Shown here one piece after another: positions 45,454 to 57,992 of a DNA stretch of 64,000 bases (positions within the stretch are counted from its first letter, which is position 1; every line of letters starts with the position of its first letter). The notes beneath the pieces are model-generated. The model did no database searches. It was not told where the DNA came from and saw only the letters and a list, made by a program, of their open reading frames with translations. Source of the DNA: Eutypa lata. Lineage: Eukaryota; Ascomycota; Sordariomycetes; Xylariales; Diatrypaceae. Where the stretch lies: positions 3,653,001 to 3,717,000 of the forward strand of contig JAKULF010000006.1 of NCBI GenBank assembly GCA_022661535.1, given 5' to 3'. A program made the position numbers and the translations under genes.

Positions 45454-46602
45454 ATGGCACTCATCAACATTCTTCGAACCGGCCTCTTCGCCACAGCCGT
45501 CACGGCCCTAGAAACAGCGCAACCGCACCTCCGGGGGCAACAGCAACAGCGCGCCGCCTCATCCAGCTCACCCGGATGCGGGCAGTCCGCACCCGTGGCA
45601 CCGGGACAGTGGAAGTCGGACAGCACGGGCTCAGGACGGGAGTACCGGTTCTTCCTACCGGCCCCCTACGACGCGAGCACGCCCTCGCCCCTGATCCTCT
45701 CGTACCACGGCGCCACGAGAGACATTGACCAGCGCGTGAAAGAGGACCAGCTGAGCAAAACTAAGTTCAACACAGACCACGTCGTCGTGTACCTCCAGGG
45801 GGCGCGCAAGGATCCGGACGACCCCTCATCGACCACGTGGGAGGGGGCCCCCGAGGCCCCGGCCGATGACCTCGGCTTCACGGCCGACGTGCTCAATGCT
45901 GTCGAGGCACAGCTGTGCGTCGATACGAATCGTATATATGCCACGGGCCAGAGCCAGGGTGGTGGTTTCGTTGGACGGCTGGCGGTAAGTAATTTTTATA
46001 GTTGATTTCTACCTCATACCAACACTGGGTGGTTAGTTTGGGTGCTTGGAACCCATTCAAGATTCATGACCACTGCTACAATCCACATACTTAGACTTAT
46101 GTGCAAGTAAAATCCTCAAAGAAGAAAAGTTGCTAACTCCACCTACCAGTGTGACGCGGCCCTCTCGCAGCGCATCGCGGCCTTCGCGCCGGTGTCGGGG
46201 GCCTTCTACAACACGGACATCACCAGCGAGAGCGACTGCGACCCGGTGACGATGGACAACCCGTGCGAGAACGGGCGCGCGAACATCCCGATCCTCGAGA
46301 TGCACGGGGGCGGCGACGAGATAATCAGCTTCCACGGCGGGTGGCACAAGGAGGCCTGCCTTCCGGCCATCCGGCACTGGGCCAAGGACTGGGCGCGCCG
46401 GGACAACCTCGACCTGAGAGACAGCGAGTCCGACGTCCCCGGCACTGATAATGGTATCAAGTACGTCTACGGCGATGGGCTTGTGACCCTGGTTGAGGCT
46501 GGTGATGATGTGGGACATGTCTGGATGTCTAAGAATAAGGGGAATGCCGACTTGGATGCTAGCGAGTGGGTTATGGACTTCTTTAGGCAACATAGTTTAT
46601 AA
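45454..46602 (+). CDS. Secreted feruloyl-esterase-like (CE1-type) alpha/beta hydrolase
   Basis: Two exons (45454-45984 and 46150-46602) joined in phase 0 by a 165-nt intron (branch site GCTAAC near the 3' end) give 327 residues. A signal peptide is evident (MALINILRTGLFATAVTALE). The serine-hydrolase elbow is ATGQSQGGGF (Ser about 167). Other family features are LPLILSYHGATR-like text (PLILSYHGATRDID), the VYLQGARKDPDDPSSTTWEGAP loop, and a late DVGHVW with the catalytic His. CE1 feruloyl or acetylxylan esterases cut hydroxycinnamate or acetyl esters from plant cell walls outside the cell. Codon third positions are strongly G/C, unlike the HET gene downstream. Confidence 0.87.
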
Positions 46603-47458
46603 TTCGGGGGTGGGATGCCACTACATAAGTCTATTGTATTCGTATCTTGGCCGCATAGAGCGTGAGAGTCATCTAGAGCTTAGGGGGGTCTCGATTTACC
46701 AGGAACTGAAATGTGCGAACGCTCTCTAGCAAACATCATTTGGCTTAACTGTATATAGTTTATCCCAAAATAGATTTACTTTTGCTATGAATCGGGATAT
46801 TAAGCCTTGCCTTGCGTTACCTGGGCAGTGCTGTCAGTCTAAGTGCCCTGTATAACTAGTTCATCAGTAAATTTCTATGGCCAACCTTGTCGTGGTGCGA
46901 GTTCACAATCGCCAAAATCTGCAAACTACCGGGAAGATATGGATAGCCTCGAGTCATTGTGCAGCGTATAACGACTAATCTTCCGCATCCGTGTTTTATT
47001 GTGTTCACCTAGAAGGCTTGAGGCTTGGTACACGTAAATCCGACCAGCTTACACGACGTTGCCGGCGCTAGATATCCCTAGAACACAGGACGTAATAGGG
47101 GCAGTAGCAAACAACATCCAACCACATACATTCACGACACGTTTTAGAGAGACACGAAGAAATTTACGTCGTGTATACTAAACTCTGAATCGTACGACGC
47201 AAACGTCCTATTTTTAATGCCTTGCGGGCACCCTTGTATTAGTCGTGGTTCATCAGCCTAGTTACCCTTTTCGTCATTTTACTGCCATATCTATCTTTTA
47301 CTTCCCTATAAATGGTCCATCCCAATCTCTTCAACTATCTTCCCAAAGTCTCCAATATAGATCATCCCTTCCTCCAAGAATAGTCATTGTCTTATCCCCA
47401 CTCCATCCACAACCCCTTACACCTCCACCAGCGCAGAGTTTCTACCTACTTTCTCACC
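46603..47458. promoter_or_regulatory. Intergenic and upstream region of the HET gene
   Basis: No supported gene. The last 200 bp before the HET start are pyrimidine-rich (about 47260-47455), as in many fungal promoters. Confidence 0.4.
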
Positions 47459-49558
47459 ATGTGGCTGATCAACGTTGCCACCAGGAATCTTGAATGCTGG
47501 GTTGGGGATAGAATTCCTTATGGCAAATATGCAGTTCTGTCCCATACTTGGAACACGGATTCTTCACAGGAGATGTCCTTCCAGGAGTGGAAGGACGAAG
47601 CCAAGCGGAAAATTTGGAGCAACAAGCTAGGGTACGAAAAGATCAACAAGGTGATCGAGCTCGCCCAGAAAAGTCAGATCACGCATGTCTGGGTTGATAC
47701 ATGCTGCATCGACAAGACCAGTAGCGCCGAGCTATCCGAAGCCATCAACTCCATGTTCGCTTGGTACCAGCGCTCTGCCGTGTGCTATGTCTTCCTTGCC
47801 GATGTCTCGGTTGCAAAGCCCGTGATATTCAAGGGTGCCTCTTCTCCGGAGGACTTTCGCCTGTACGACCTCGAGGAATTCAAATCGTCACGCTGGTTTA
47901 CTCGTGGCTGGACGCTCCAGGAGCTCCTTGCCCCCAAAACTCTCTTTTTTTACGACAAAAACTGGGAGGGGCTTGGGAACTACAAAAAGGAAGACGAGAA
48001 GCCTTTTCAGGCGGAAGAACCTTCTAGAGCTGGATACTCCTTTGAAGGGGAAGACGCTCATATGGATGAAGGGCCCGAGGATGGAGACTCCACCGAAGCA
48101 GTTGAAACCCTAGTCAGAGATCTATCCGAGGCTACGGGTATAGATACCGACTACCTCGAGACCTGTGGGTTTTCCCAGGCTAGCATCGCCCAGCGGATGT
48201 CGTGGGCGGCAAATCGACAGACGACGCGCATCGAGGATCAAGCATACTGCTTACTGGGCATCTTCGAGATCAACATGCCATTGCTATATGGCGAGGAGAC
48301 CAAGGCTTTCGCGAGGCTGCAAGAGGAGATAATGAAGGTTTCTGTTGACGATAGCCTCTTTGCTTGGAAATGGGACCCCGAATATCAACAAAAGAACTTA
48401 GAGATCAGCCTTCTTGCGCCTTCGCCCAAGGCATTTGGCGGAATGGGTCATATAGAGGCCAACATTGCCGATGAGAGCCGATACCTTGCCGATAAGGAGG
48501 TGAAAATCGAGACCTATGGCCTCTCCATGGTTAGTACTAAAACATGTTAATATCTTGAACCTCTCCTTGTGTTATAGAACCTTCGGTATGATGAGAGAAA
48601 AAGAAATTTACTAATTTGTTTTTACTAACGCAGTAAGTACTAGAAGCAAGTTAATATCTTACCTTGGTCGTTCTCTTATGGAACCTTCTCCAAGATATGA
48701 CAAAAAATTAGACACTGACTTGTTTTTTTACTAAATAGACGGCTCCCTTTATGGACATCGCCCGTCACCCACTTCGAGTTCGGCTTGCTTCAGTGCAGGA
48801 GTCGGGATGGCCAACACCCGTGCATTCCCCTAGAGGGTAGTGACACAAAGGATGGCCATCAGAGAATCGGGTGGCCCGAAGCTCCACTAGAATTAGACGT
48901 GGAGCTACCGGCATATACGGAGTTGAAGATTGAGCGCAAAAGCGTATTTGCTCGTCCCGGGTGCGCGAAAGTGCCTCCCAGAATCCCATTCAGGAAAAGT
49001 ATTGTCCTGTTTCTGCTATTCAACTCTCGCGCTGCTGACGCCCGGAAGTTCCGGGTCAATCGGCTGATCACTTCATCCGACGCGTTGAAGTTCAATGAAT
49101 TTGGGATCTTAGTTCTGAATGCCGAGACCCGGGGTGCTTCACCTGGTGCCATTGAAGGCGCTCTCGAAATATCCTATTGGGAAGAACAAGAGGGCGCATT
49201 GATTGATATATGCTTCGATTTCCACATTTCGCTCCCCTTCGAGGAAGAACATTCGGAATGGGGAGTTTTCATGAAGAAGAAGCCCTTAAGGCCAGGTGAA
49301 AAGTTTACGGCATTGGACTCGAACAATAATTTGTGCAGTATGAAGACGAGGACTCGACTTCATGATCCGACTGCAGGCCACAACCATGATAATACATGGG
49401 CGCCGTTGAGATTCTCCCACGACCCAGACCCAGAATATGGGAGCTTTGGTTCTGATTGGCGGTTTGAGCTGACAGAGGGGAGATTGAGTGCGGATGAAGC
49501 CTACTATCAGATTGGAGTAACACCACTGGGAAGACACTTCCCCGATAGATATGAGTAG
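47459..49558 (+). CDS. HET-domain (heterokaryon-incompatibility type) protein
   Basis: The ATG at 47459 gives the usual HET opening MWLINVATRNLE. HET motifs follow: KYAVLSHTWN, ITHVWVDTCCIDKTSSAELSEAINSMFAWYQRSAVCYVFLADV, SRWFTRGWTLQELLAP, and the later IAQRMSWAANRQTTRIEDQAYCLLGIFEINMPLLYGE. The C-terminal region (48739-49558) continues in another frame: SPVTHFEFGLLQCRSRDGQHPCIPLEGS and onwards. Between 48530 and 48738 lie two tandem, homologous intron copies. Removing all 209 nt leaves the frame wrong by one. Using a 29-nt exon at 48604-48632, after an AAG acceptor and before a perfect GTAAGT donor, restores it and gives 639 residues. Alternatively the gene is frameshifted. HET domains trigger programmed cell death on non-self recognition. 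Whether this copy is active is unknown. Confidence 0.78.
48530..48738 (+). repeat. Tandemly duplicated intron in the HET gene
   Basis: Copy 1 (48530-48633) and copy 2 (48633-48738) share GTxAGTACTA at the start, TTAATATCTT, TTATRGAACCTTC and TTGTTTTTxACTAA before the terminal AG, with lengths of 104 and 106 nt. They abut so that one G serves as both the last base of copy 1 and the first of copy 2. Confidence 0.75.
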
Positions 49559-49880
49559 TTTCGTTGTTGGTGTTTGGTAGAGGATTATTTTTATGAGTTT
49601 CTCGTATTAGTACCATTTTGAACTCTTCTATGGCAAAGCTGGTGGGATAGGTAGAATGATTGTAGCTAAATGCAAGAACGTGATTTGATATTGGGAGACC
49701 ATATCCCCGTTGCAATGAGAATATACGCATTATTAAATAACGGAACTGATTATTTCATTCGACTTGTTTACATCAAATACGCAACACTAGCAATAACAGC
49801 AAGCATTGCTGAACAAGTTATCCCGAGGTTGATTCTTATTATAGGGCCTAAGGTTGAAAACAATTTAATATTATTAACGC
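49559..49880. other. 3' flank of the HET gene up to the AT-rich border
   Basis: No gene. GC declines toward the RIP block. Confidence 0.4.
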
Positions 49881-52800
49881 GTTGATTAATATATATTAAT
49901 TAATACTTTATTTTAATTAATTAATATTAACTTTTCGAATATTAATATTAATTAATTAATAAAGTTATATTAATATTAATATTATTAATATATTAATATT
50001 ATATAAACGATTTAATTAAAACTTAAGTTATAATTAATTAAAATATTAATATATAAAGTATATATTTATATATTTTAATTTTATATTAATAAATTTAATA
50101 ATAAAAATTTTACTTTTATATAATATTTTAATTATTATACGTAATTTATTATTATAAATTTTATAATATTTTTTATTAATAACGATAATATCGTTAAAAT
50201 TAATTTCTTTTTTTTATTAATTTCTTTATTATTATATTAATATTTATTTTTATAATAAATACGATTTTTTTTAAATTCGAAAATAATTTCATTTTATTTA
50301 TTTATTTTTAATAAAAGTTTTTAAATTATTTATTTTTTTAAAAAGTTAAATTTATATTATCGTAAATATAAAGTTTTAAATATAATTTAAAAAAAGTTAA
50401 TAAACGTTAATTTATTTATAAAGTATATATTTTAAAAAAAAAATTTAATATTTATTATATATAATATTTATTATTTAATAAATATAATTAATTATTTTTA
50501 TTTAAAGTATTATATATTTACTTTAAATAATAAAACGAAATCGTTACGATAATTAAAAATTAAAGTAAAAATTAAATTAATAACTTTAATATTTAAACTT
50601 ATAATAAATACGATTTTTTAAATGTTTAATTTTAATATTAATAACTTTTACGAATAAATAATTATAAATATTATTATATAAAACTTTAATAAGTAATATT
50701 TTTATTAATTATTAATTACGTAAATTATTAATAAAAATTACGCGTTTAATATTATAAAAAATAAAAGATTTCGAAATATCTTTAAATATTTAAACCTTTA
50801 TATTATAATTTAATAAGTTTATATCTTTTATATAATCGTATATATAATAATTATAAATACGTATCGTTAATATAAAACGATTATTATAAAAACGTTAAAG
50901 TAATTTTTTAATCGAATTTATTTTATTTTTAATAATTAACGCTTTAATAATAAATATACGTTATTTAACATTTATTGTTTTTTTTAAAATAAAAAAAACG
51001 AATTATATAAAATAATATTAAAGGTTTTTAAAATAATTAAGTATTATATTAATAAAAATATTACGACGAAAATTATTTAAATTATTAATACTTTTAAAAT
51101 TAAAATTAATATAAATTATTTTACATTTAATAACGTAAAAAATAACTATATTATAATAATAATTATCGATTATTAACTTAAATTTAATAATATTATACGG
51201 CGATATCGTTACGTTAATTATATTTTTAATTTTTTTATTAAAATTTTTTTATTTAAATATAACGTTAAAGCTTTTAAAGTTTAAATTTATAATAAAAATA
51301 TTATTATTTAAATTTAAAATAATCTTTAACGTAAAAAAAAACTTATTAAAAAGCTTTATAATTTTATTATTTATATTAATTAATTAAATAATTTAATTTA
51401 TATATTACGAGACTTTTAATTTAAAAATTAAAAACTTATTAATAATGTTTATATTAAAACGAAAAAGGCTTTTAATGTTATATTTAATAATATAATTTAA
51501 TAACTTTTATAAAATTATATAATTAAACGTAAATTAATTTTTCGTTTTTTTATTAATTTATTAATAATTAAATTTTAAAACGAATAAAATAAATAAAACC
51601 GTATATAAAGTAATATAAAGCGTAATAAATAAAGAATAAAAAAACCGTAAATTTTATAAAGAAAATTAAAATAATAAATTACGAATAATTAATTTTAAAA
51701 TTAATAATCGAAATTTTTACTTTTTATAAAAAAGCGTTTAAAATATTAAAAAATAATAATATTTAACGCCGTTATAAAAAAAGATAAATAAAGTTATATA
51801 ATAATATATAAAATGTATTTTTTATTTTTAAATAACTTTTTAAACGATTTAAAAATTTTAAAATAAAAATTATTAATTTATTCGATTTAAAATTTATAAT
51901 AATTAATTTAAACGTTATTTAAAATAAATTAAACGAATATTATAATAAATTTAATAAAACTTTTATATATTACGTTATTATTATATTATATTTTAACTTA
52001 AAATAAAATTATTTTAAAAGTAAATAAAAAAATTATTTTAATTAAATCGTAAAAGCGAAGTTAATAATTTAAAATTTATAAAATAAAAAATATTAATTTT
52101 TTTAAAATACTTTTAAAGTTTAATTTATAATTTTTTAAACATTTAAAGTTATAAAAAAATTTATTAATTATTTATTTATATTAAAAGTATAATAAAAAAA
52201 ATATTACGAATATAAATAATTTTTTAAAACGTAAAAATAATAATGCTTTTAATAAATATAAAGCTTAATATATTAATTAATTTAAAAATAATATTAAAAA
52301 CTTTATTTAATATTAAATTAATTTTAAAGCGTAATATTTACGTTTATTATAAATAACTTTTAATATTTTAATTATATAAATTATATTAATAAAATATAAA
52401 AAGTTATTTTTAATAATTAATCGAATAATTATAATTTTACGTAATAAGTTAAATATAAAAATAATCGAGTTTTATTAAATATTACGTTTATAATATAAAA
52501 TAAAATTATTACGTTAATTAAACGAATTATTTACTTCGTTAAATAAAGCTTAAAAATTAATAAAGTTTAATATTATAATAAATAAAAAAGTAAATAAATA
52601 AATATTAATTTAATTTTATAAAATAAATAAAAAATATAAAAAATTAATAACGAAATAATTAAATTTAAATATAAAACTTATAAAAAAAAACTTTTAAATA
52701 AATAAATTATAAATTATATTATTATAAAGTTAAATTAAAAAAAACATTAAAGGAAAAATTTTACGATAATTATTTAAAGTTTTAAAATATATACTTTATA

Positions 52801-52902
52801 AATATATATATATAATTTATATATATAATACTTTTTTTAATATATAATTTATTAATAAATATATATATTAATTATATTAATAATATTAATTAATATGCTT
52901 TT
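49881..52902. repeat. RIP-degraded AT-rich block 3 (about 3 kb)
   Basis: This is the largest AT-rich block, with GC well under 15 percent by eye. Remaining C is nearly all in CpG (ACG, TCG) or CpT, with CpA and TpG almost absent. That is the RIP end state. No frame survives to identify the element, which by length could have been part of an LTR or DNA transposon. Confidence 0.88.
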
Positions 52903-54100
52903 TTAATTAATTAATATAAAGTAAATGATTAATATTATTAAATTGTTTTTAACCTTGATAAGGCCCGCCCCTTCGTTATTTCCCGATCCATCTTCTGATC
53001 CATCTTCTGAACCATTTCCTGATCCATCTTCTCCCGTCGACAACGAAGTAGTGTTAACACGCATACAGAGAAGGCTCGGAGAACCCATACTACTACCACC
53101 AGAAATCCTGACTTGGGTATTCAGCATCAAGACCTGCAACTGGTTTGTCGCATTGTAATAGACGGTGGCGTTGGCACCATCGATAGCCCCGCTGCTCTTC
53201 CCATAGAACCCTTGGCCGCTGGCACGATTCGGATTAGGGATGTCCGTCCCGTTGACGGGGCTGGTGTAATTGGCCGTGCTGTTCCCACTGTTTATGTTCG
53301 ATGTGACTATGCTAGCGTACGGGACTAAGCTTGCTGCATAGCCTATCGTGCTCGCGCATTCGGGCAGCAGCGTCCAAGACGTTGCCGGGCCCCTGCACGC
53401 ACCGCTCCCGGCAACGCCATCTCCTTGGGAGAGGATGGCATCCACACATTCCTGACCCAATACTGGGGTGCAATCCGGGCTCTCGGTGTTATCATCGATG
53501 TATGCATTTGTTACGTTCGGTGGAAAGTCGAGCTGAGGGGTATATGGTTAAACACTCAAATGATATACCATGCTGGAGGGTCTGCGACTTTGACTCACTG
53601 CTAATATGGACGCGCATAATGAGTCCGTTGAATTGCCCATCGCAGAGGAAATGTTCCCACCGCCTTCCCAAGACAGATCGTATGCTGTATTGACTACATG
53701 CGGGTCCTCTAGGTCGCCTTCTGCATTTGGGACGGCGAAATCGGAAACGTTGACCCCTTGTCTTTGTTAATATATATCGTCTGGAGAAGCTCTTTCTATC
53801 TTCATTTCTATAAAATAAAATGAAGGTAGGTGCTTAAAGATGTGACTCACTCCATGTCCACTCTCTATCTGCGATTTCCGGCTCTTGCGTGAACCACTCA
53901 AAAGGCTTGAAGGAAACCGAGCGGGTCGAGTTGGGATGCGTGTTACCCTCTTCGAAGAGATTGTACTCATATGAGCCCACATCCTCCGCATTCGATGACC
54001 CCATGGAAATTATTGGATCATAGTCCGTCGTATCACTTTCTGCTAACGCCCGGAGGGACAGAGTCGCCAGAAGCGAAGCTTTGATGAATTTATGACCCAT
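52903..54100 (-). CDS. Secreted glycoprotein of unknown function with an AT-block-derived C-terminus
   Basis: Three exons (53851-54100, 53599-53756, 52903-53532) give 345 residues. The ATG at 54100 opens a signal peptide (MGHKFIKASLLATLSLRALA). The rest is extracellular in style: many N-glycosylation sites (NST, NVS, NIS, NYT, NGT, NTT) and about eight cysteines spread over exons 2 and 3, with no catalytic motif I recognise. An acidic Gly/Ser/Asp linker (EDGSGNGSEDGSEDGSG) ends exon 3, followed by KVKNNLIILIIYFILIN. That last stretch is encoded at the edge of the RIP block and is probably not original. Homologues may have carried a normal GPI-anchor signal there. By chance the new tail is also hydrophobic. 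A longer start at 54175 lacks a cleaner signal. Confidence 0.72.
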
Positions 54101-55338
54101 ATTATTTCGTCTAATAGTACGACAATACGGCGACAATGAGTATGATGACAACGATAATAATAAGTAGAGGGTCAAGAATAATCGTTAGCTTAGGTAACCG
54201 ATCAAGTTGACTAGCATGGGGGGATTTTATGCCCCATGGGATATTACAACTTAAATACCTAGACAGCTGAACAAATCCAACGCAGGATAGGGGCTATGCC
54301 GCCCCATCTGACAGTCGCAGATCTCGAGGCTGTAATTAGCCTCGATATCCATCTTGTCAGCTTTGTAGGAGATCAGTGCTCTTTGTGGTTAAGTGGGATT
54401 GTGTAAAAGCTTTTGCTGCCTGTGTAGCTTTCAGTGACTTCATCAGCATCGTGCATCGGGCGGTTATCGTCAGCCGCCAAGGCGGCATCATAACTATACC
54501 TAGTACTAAAAGGATAGTGAGTAACCGCATACAGCCTGAAAGCCAAGACAATAAGCAACGCGCCTTACCAAAAATAACCGTATACGGGTCCATACACTGG
54601 GGTACAAAATCCTTCGCCTGAGTTGTGGAAAATCAAAGAGGGCTGAGATGTCAAGATGTGTATCGTGGATTTGAGTGGTCATAGTGAGATTATAGCTTCG
54701 TGAAGTGTTTCTGCAGGGACCCACTTAATCATCTGCCACCATCAGCACTCTCGTTGCATACTTGAAGCTATTTATACTTTTAATTCGAGTACTGGCAACA
54801 GCAAGGAGTGGTAACACCCACAGGTTTCAGCCTTATCATAACAGCTTCAGCCATGAGGGCTGTTTATAGACCTCATATAGCGTAGTTAAAGGACCCCGTC
54901 TATAATGGTATGGTAATATGAACAATTCAAAAATGATGCGCATATTTAAGGGCTTGTTTCAGGACATATGTATATATATATCCTAAGTGACAGGTAGAGA
55001 TGAATAGTTGTATTAGCTGTACGGGTGTTATTGCGGAGGGTAAAAGAAAAAAGGGGGAACAAGGGTGGGAAAGGAGGCCCATTGGGTACAAGTCAAGCAG
55101 TCATCCAGTCTTTACTTCTCTCGATGAACTAAACATAAATTTTGAAATTTTAGATAACTGAGTATAAATTTCCTCGGGTTAAATGATCGTACATTACCAG
55201 ACTTTGCCCAACATAACTCATACTGACTTGAAAGGCTGTGTGTGGACAAGTCAAGTCAGATCATGAAGGCATAGATTCGTCTATAGCTCATGGTAACATT
55301 ACACATTCTATTCGCACTTTTGCTAACATATCTATACA
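54101..55338. other. Intergenic DNA between secreted-protein gene and permease gene
   Basis: No supported gene. A hairpin TCGAGGCT-GTAATT-AGCCTCGA lies at about 54322-54343. Short frames near 54357-54724 lack signatures. Confidence 0.4.
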
Positions 55339-56959
55339 TCAAACAGCATTACTCTTACAGCTCCAAGGGTCCGCCATCCCCCCCTGCGCGATAGCTTCTC
55401 CGGAACTCCACAAGCCCAGCGCACAAAGAACCAACCCGACCACAAACAAAGTCACATTCATCGCGAACAGGATCATGTTCTTGCCGTTCTTGAACCACTC
55501 CCCCTTATGCATGAACAGCCACAAAATTCCCGGGAAGCCGTACGAGAACCAGCTCACGAACAGGGCGCAGACCAGGCCCAGGAGATTGTTGAACACCGGG
55601 ATGGATTCGGCGATCACGAAGGCGATCACCCAGATGGTGATCGTGACGCCGATCCAGCCCGCGGTGCCCTGCCACGTGCGCCGCGCGACGTGCTTCGTGC
55701 CGCCGAAGATCCGCACGAAGATGTACTTGGCGGCGACGTGGCCGTAGATGACACCGGCGATGACGATGGTCGGGATGGCGACGCCCCAGATGGCCCGGCG
55801 GATCTTCCCGGACCCGGCGGCGGTGAGCGCGGGCGAGGGCACGTCGGGCCCCACATAGACGTAGATGACGACGGAGGCGACCAGGTACAGCGCCGTGTCG
55901 CAGACCTGCAGGAGCGCCAGCGCCTTGGGCCAGTCCTCGGGCTGCTTGAACTCCGACATGACGCTGAAGAAGCACGAGTGCCCGCTGAACGCGATCGCGA
56001 TGTTGGTCACGGCCAGGAACGCCGACGTGAACCCGAGATGCTTCGTCACGTCGAGGCTGGCGCTGCCGATGGGCCGCTCCACGGCCACGTCGATCACCGT
56101 CATCATGACGGCGGTGAAGATCGAGAAGAATGCTGGCGTCCGGCATTAGCGGCGCACACCTTTAGGTTGGGATCTTATGACTAGGCTCTGTGAAGAAGGA
56201 AAAGGGGAGGAGAGAGTCTACTTACAAACAAAAGACATGTAACTCGCGTATTTCAGCGTCCGCGGCGTATTCAGCATCCAGAATACGACGAGTCCGACGA
56301 CGGCCCAGACGATGGTGCACGTCGAGCTGTCCGACAGGGTGTTGAGGCAGATGGTCCAGGTGAGCAAATGACTACCCATAACGAAAATTTGAAAGATGGT
56401 CTGCGCCCAGCCCATGAATTCCTGGAAGAACCGGCCCATGCCGATCGAGCGTCCCAGAACCTCGCCCGCGTCGCCGAAACTCTGCACCCACGGGTACCTC
56501 TGGCGGAACTCGCCAAGCACGAGACCCGAGTACCCCGACATGATGCTCATGAAGACGGTGAGGACGATTCCCGGCACGAGACCGATTGTGGCCATCACGG
56601 CTGGAAGCGAGAGGATGCCTAGAGAGACTGTCTCGGCTATCATGATCACGCCTGCTTGCCTATATGGGTTCTAGTCAGCATACATCATTCTAAACCGGCC
56701 CCTTGAGTCAGATAGAGTGGGAGACCCCGTACCACCACTCCAGCGTGTGATAATTGATTTCTTCCCCCTTCTCCTGAGTGAAACTCGGCGGTGCTGCTGC
56801 TGCGTATACGGGCGCAGGCTCGTTCACATGGTCGTCCGCCACTACGTTCTCCTTGGATCCCAACGAGTCCTTGCTTACAGGACTGTTATCCCCTATTGTT
56901 CTCGGCGCCATCTTGTCTATTGCGCCCTGGATATTGCTAGTGGGCGTTTCGGTCGCCAT
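55339..56959 (-). CDS. Amino-acid/auxin permease family (AAAP) transporter
   Basis: Three exons (56733-56959, 56226-56659, 55339-56132) join in phase to 484 residues. The cytosolic N-terminus ends HTLEWWQAGVIMIAETVSLGILSLPAVMATIGLVPGI, the typical AAAP first helix. The core has MSGYSGLVLGEF and SFFSIFTAVMMTVIDV, the substrate-path segment IAFSGHSCFFSVMSEFKQPEDWPKAL, and about eleven helices in total. Members are plasma-membrane or vacuolar H+-coupled neutral amino-acid transporters. Exons 2 and 3 have very high G/C at third codon positions. This produces long antisense frames that are not genes. Confidence 0.9.
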
Positions 56960-57992
56960 TGAAGCTTTGCCGTTTACGAGTGAGCCGCCGGGAAAAGAAA
57001 CCGCCGCAGACTTCGTTCTCCCTCTTATGCACCTCCGTATGGTATGGTTAGTGGCTGGTATTCAACATATATACTATGTCTGAAGAGATTTCTGGAATCC
57101 AGCGACTCATAAACGACAGAGTCAGAGCCGTGACCGGAGCTTAAAAGAACGTGGCGAAAATTGTTCGTGAGGCGAACGAATGTCCGACATCGTTGTTCTT
57201 CGGCCCAGCCGGTTAGCGCATCAAGGGAAGACACTATTTTTACGGGGGCATATCGTACTTCTTAAGAACCAACTAAGTGGACATTGCCGCACCGGGCCGT
57301 ATCTGTGCGAGTCATCGTGCATCGTGGGACTACCCGGAAGATCTGATTTGTAATTCCCCCTCGTCCAGACCAGCATTAACTAACTAATATTGGATGCAGA
57401 CAGCTAAAAGTCTTCGAATACCCATTCCAAAGGAGACATCAGAATCGTAGTTAGTTAGTTAGTTAGTTATCACCACTTCTTAAATGGCGTGGTTGGTCGA
57501 TCCGAATCTATGTAGGATTAGAGCCCCAGGCCCCCTAGCTCTGTCGATATAAAATTTTCCAGTATTTAGTAATATTTACGTTATAATAAGGTTCGCTAGT
57601 CAGGTCCCATAAAATTAGCGTTGCGTAGCTTGGCTTGACAGTTCGCTCGTCTTCATATAGTTAGTGAACTGCCGAGATCATCAGTTCGAAGTTATATGGA
57701 TAGTACGTTAACTTAGTGAGCATATACTATCAGGTGACACTATAAACTATTGTAGGATTTATAAACCTCGACTCTTCACAAGTCTATCATAGAATATCAA
57801 GGTTTTCAAGACGAACAGGCACGTTGCCACAGACCAAGACTAGCCTTCTTTTCCACCGGCGCTAGTTACACATCAAGCATTTTAGTTCCCGTTCCTCGTC
57901 AACGTCATCGTAGTTATCTACTTAGCCATAACTATAGACCTCCTCGTTTGCCTTTCTTAAACCCATCCTTACGACCCCCCCACGCAACCGAA
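56960..57992. other. Intergenic DNA upstream of permease, with (GTTA)n repeat
   Basis: No supported gene. A (TTAG)n microsatellite is at 57448-57469. Confidence 0.4.

Noticed and set aside
54223..54235. Another copy of the CCCCATGGGG palindrome
   Set aside because: It reads GCCCCATGGGA, one base short of the full palindrome, and lies by an unrelated gene.
55507..56184. Long plus-strand frame (225 codons, rich in Arg, Asp and His)
   Set aside because: It is antisense to the GC-rich permease exons. It arises from strong third-position G/C bias and has no family signature.
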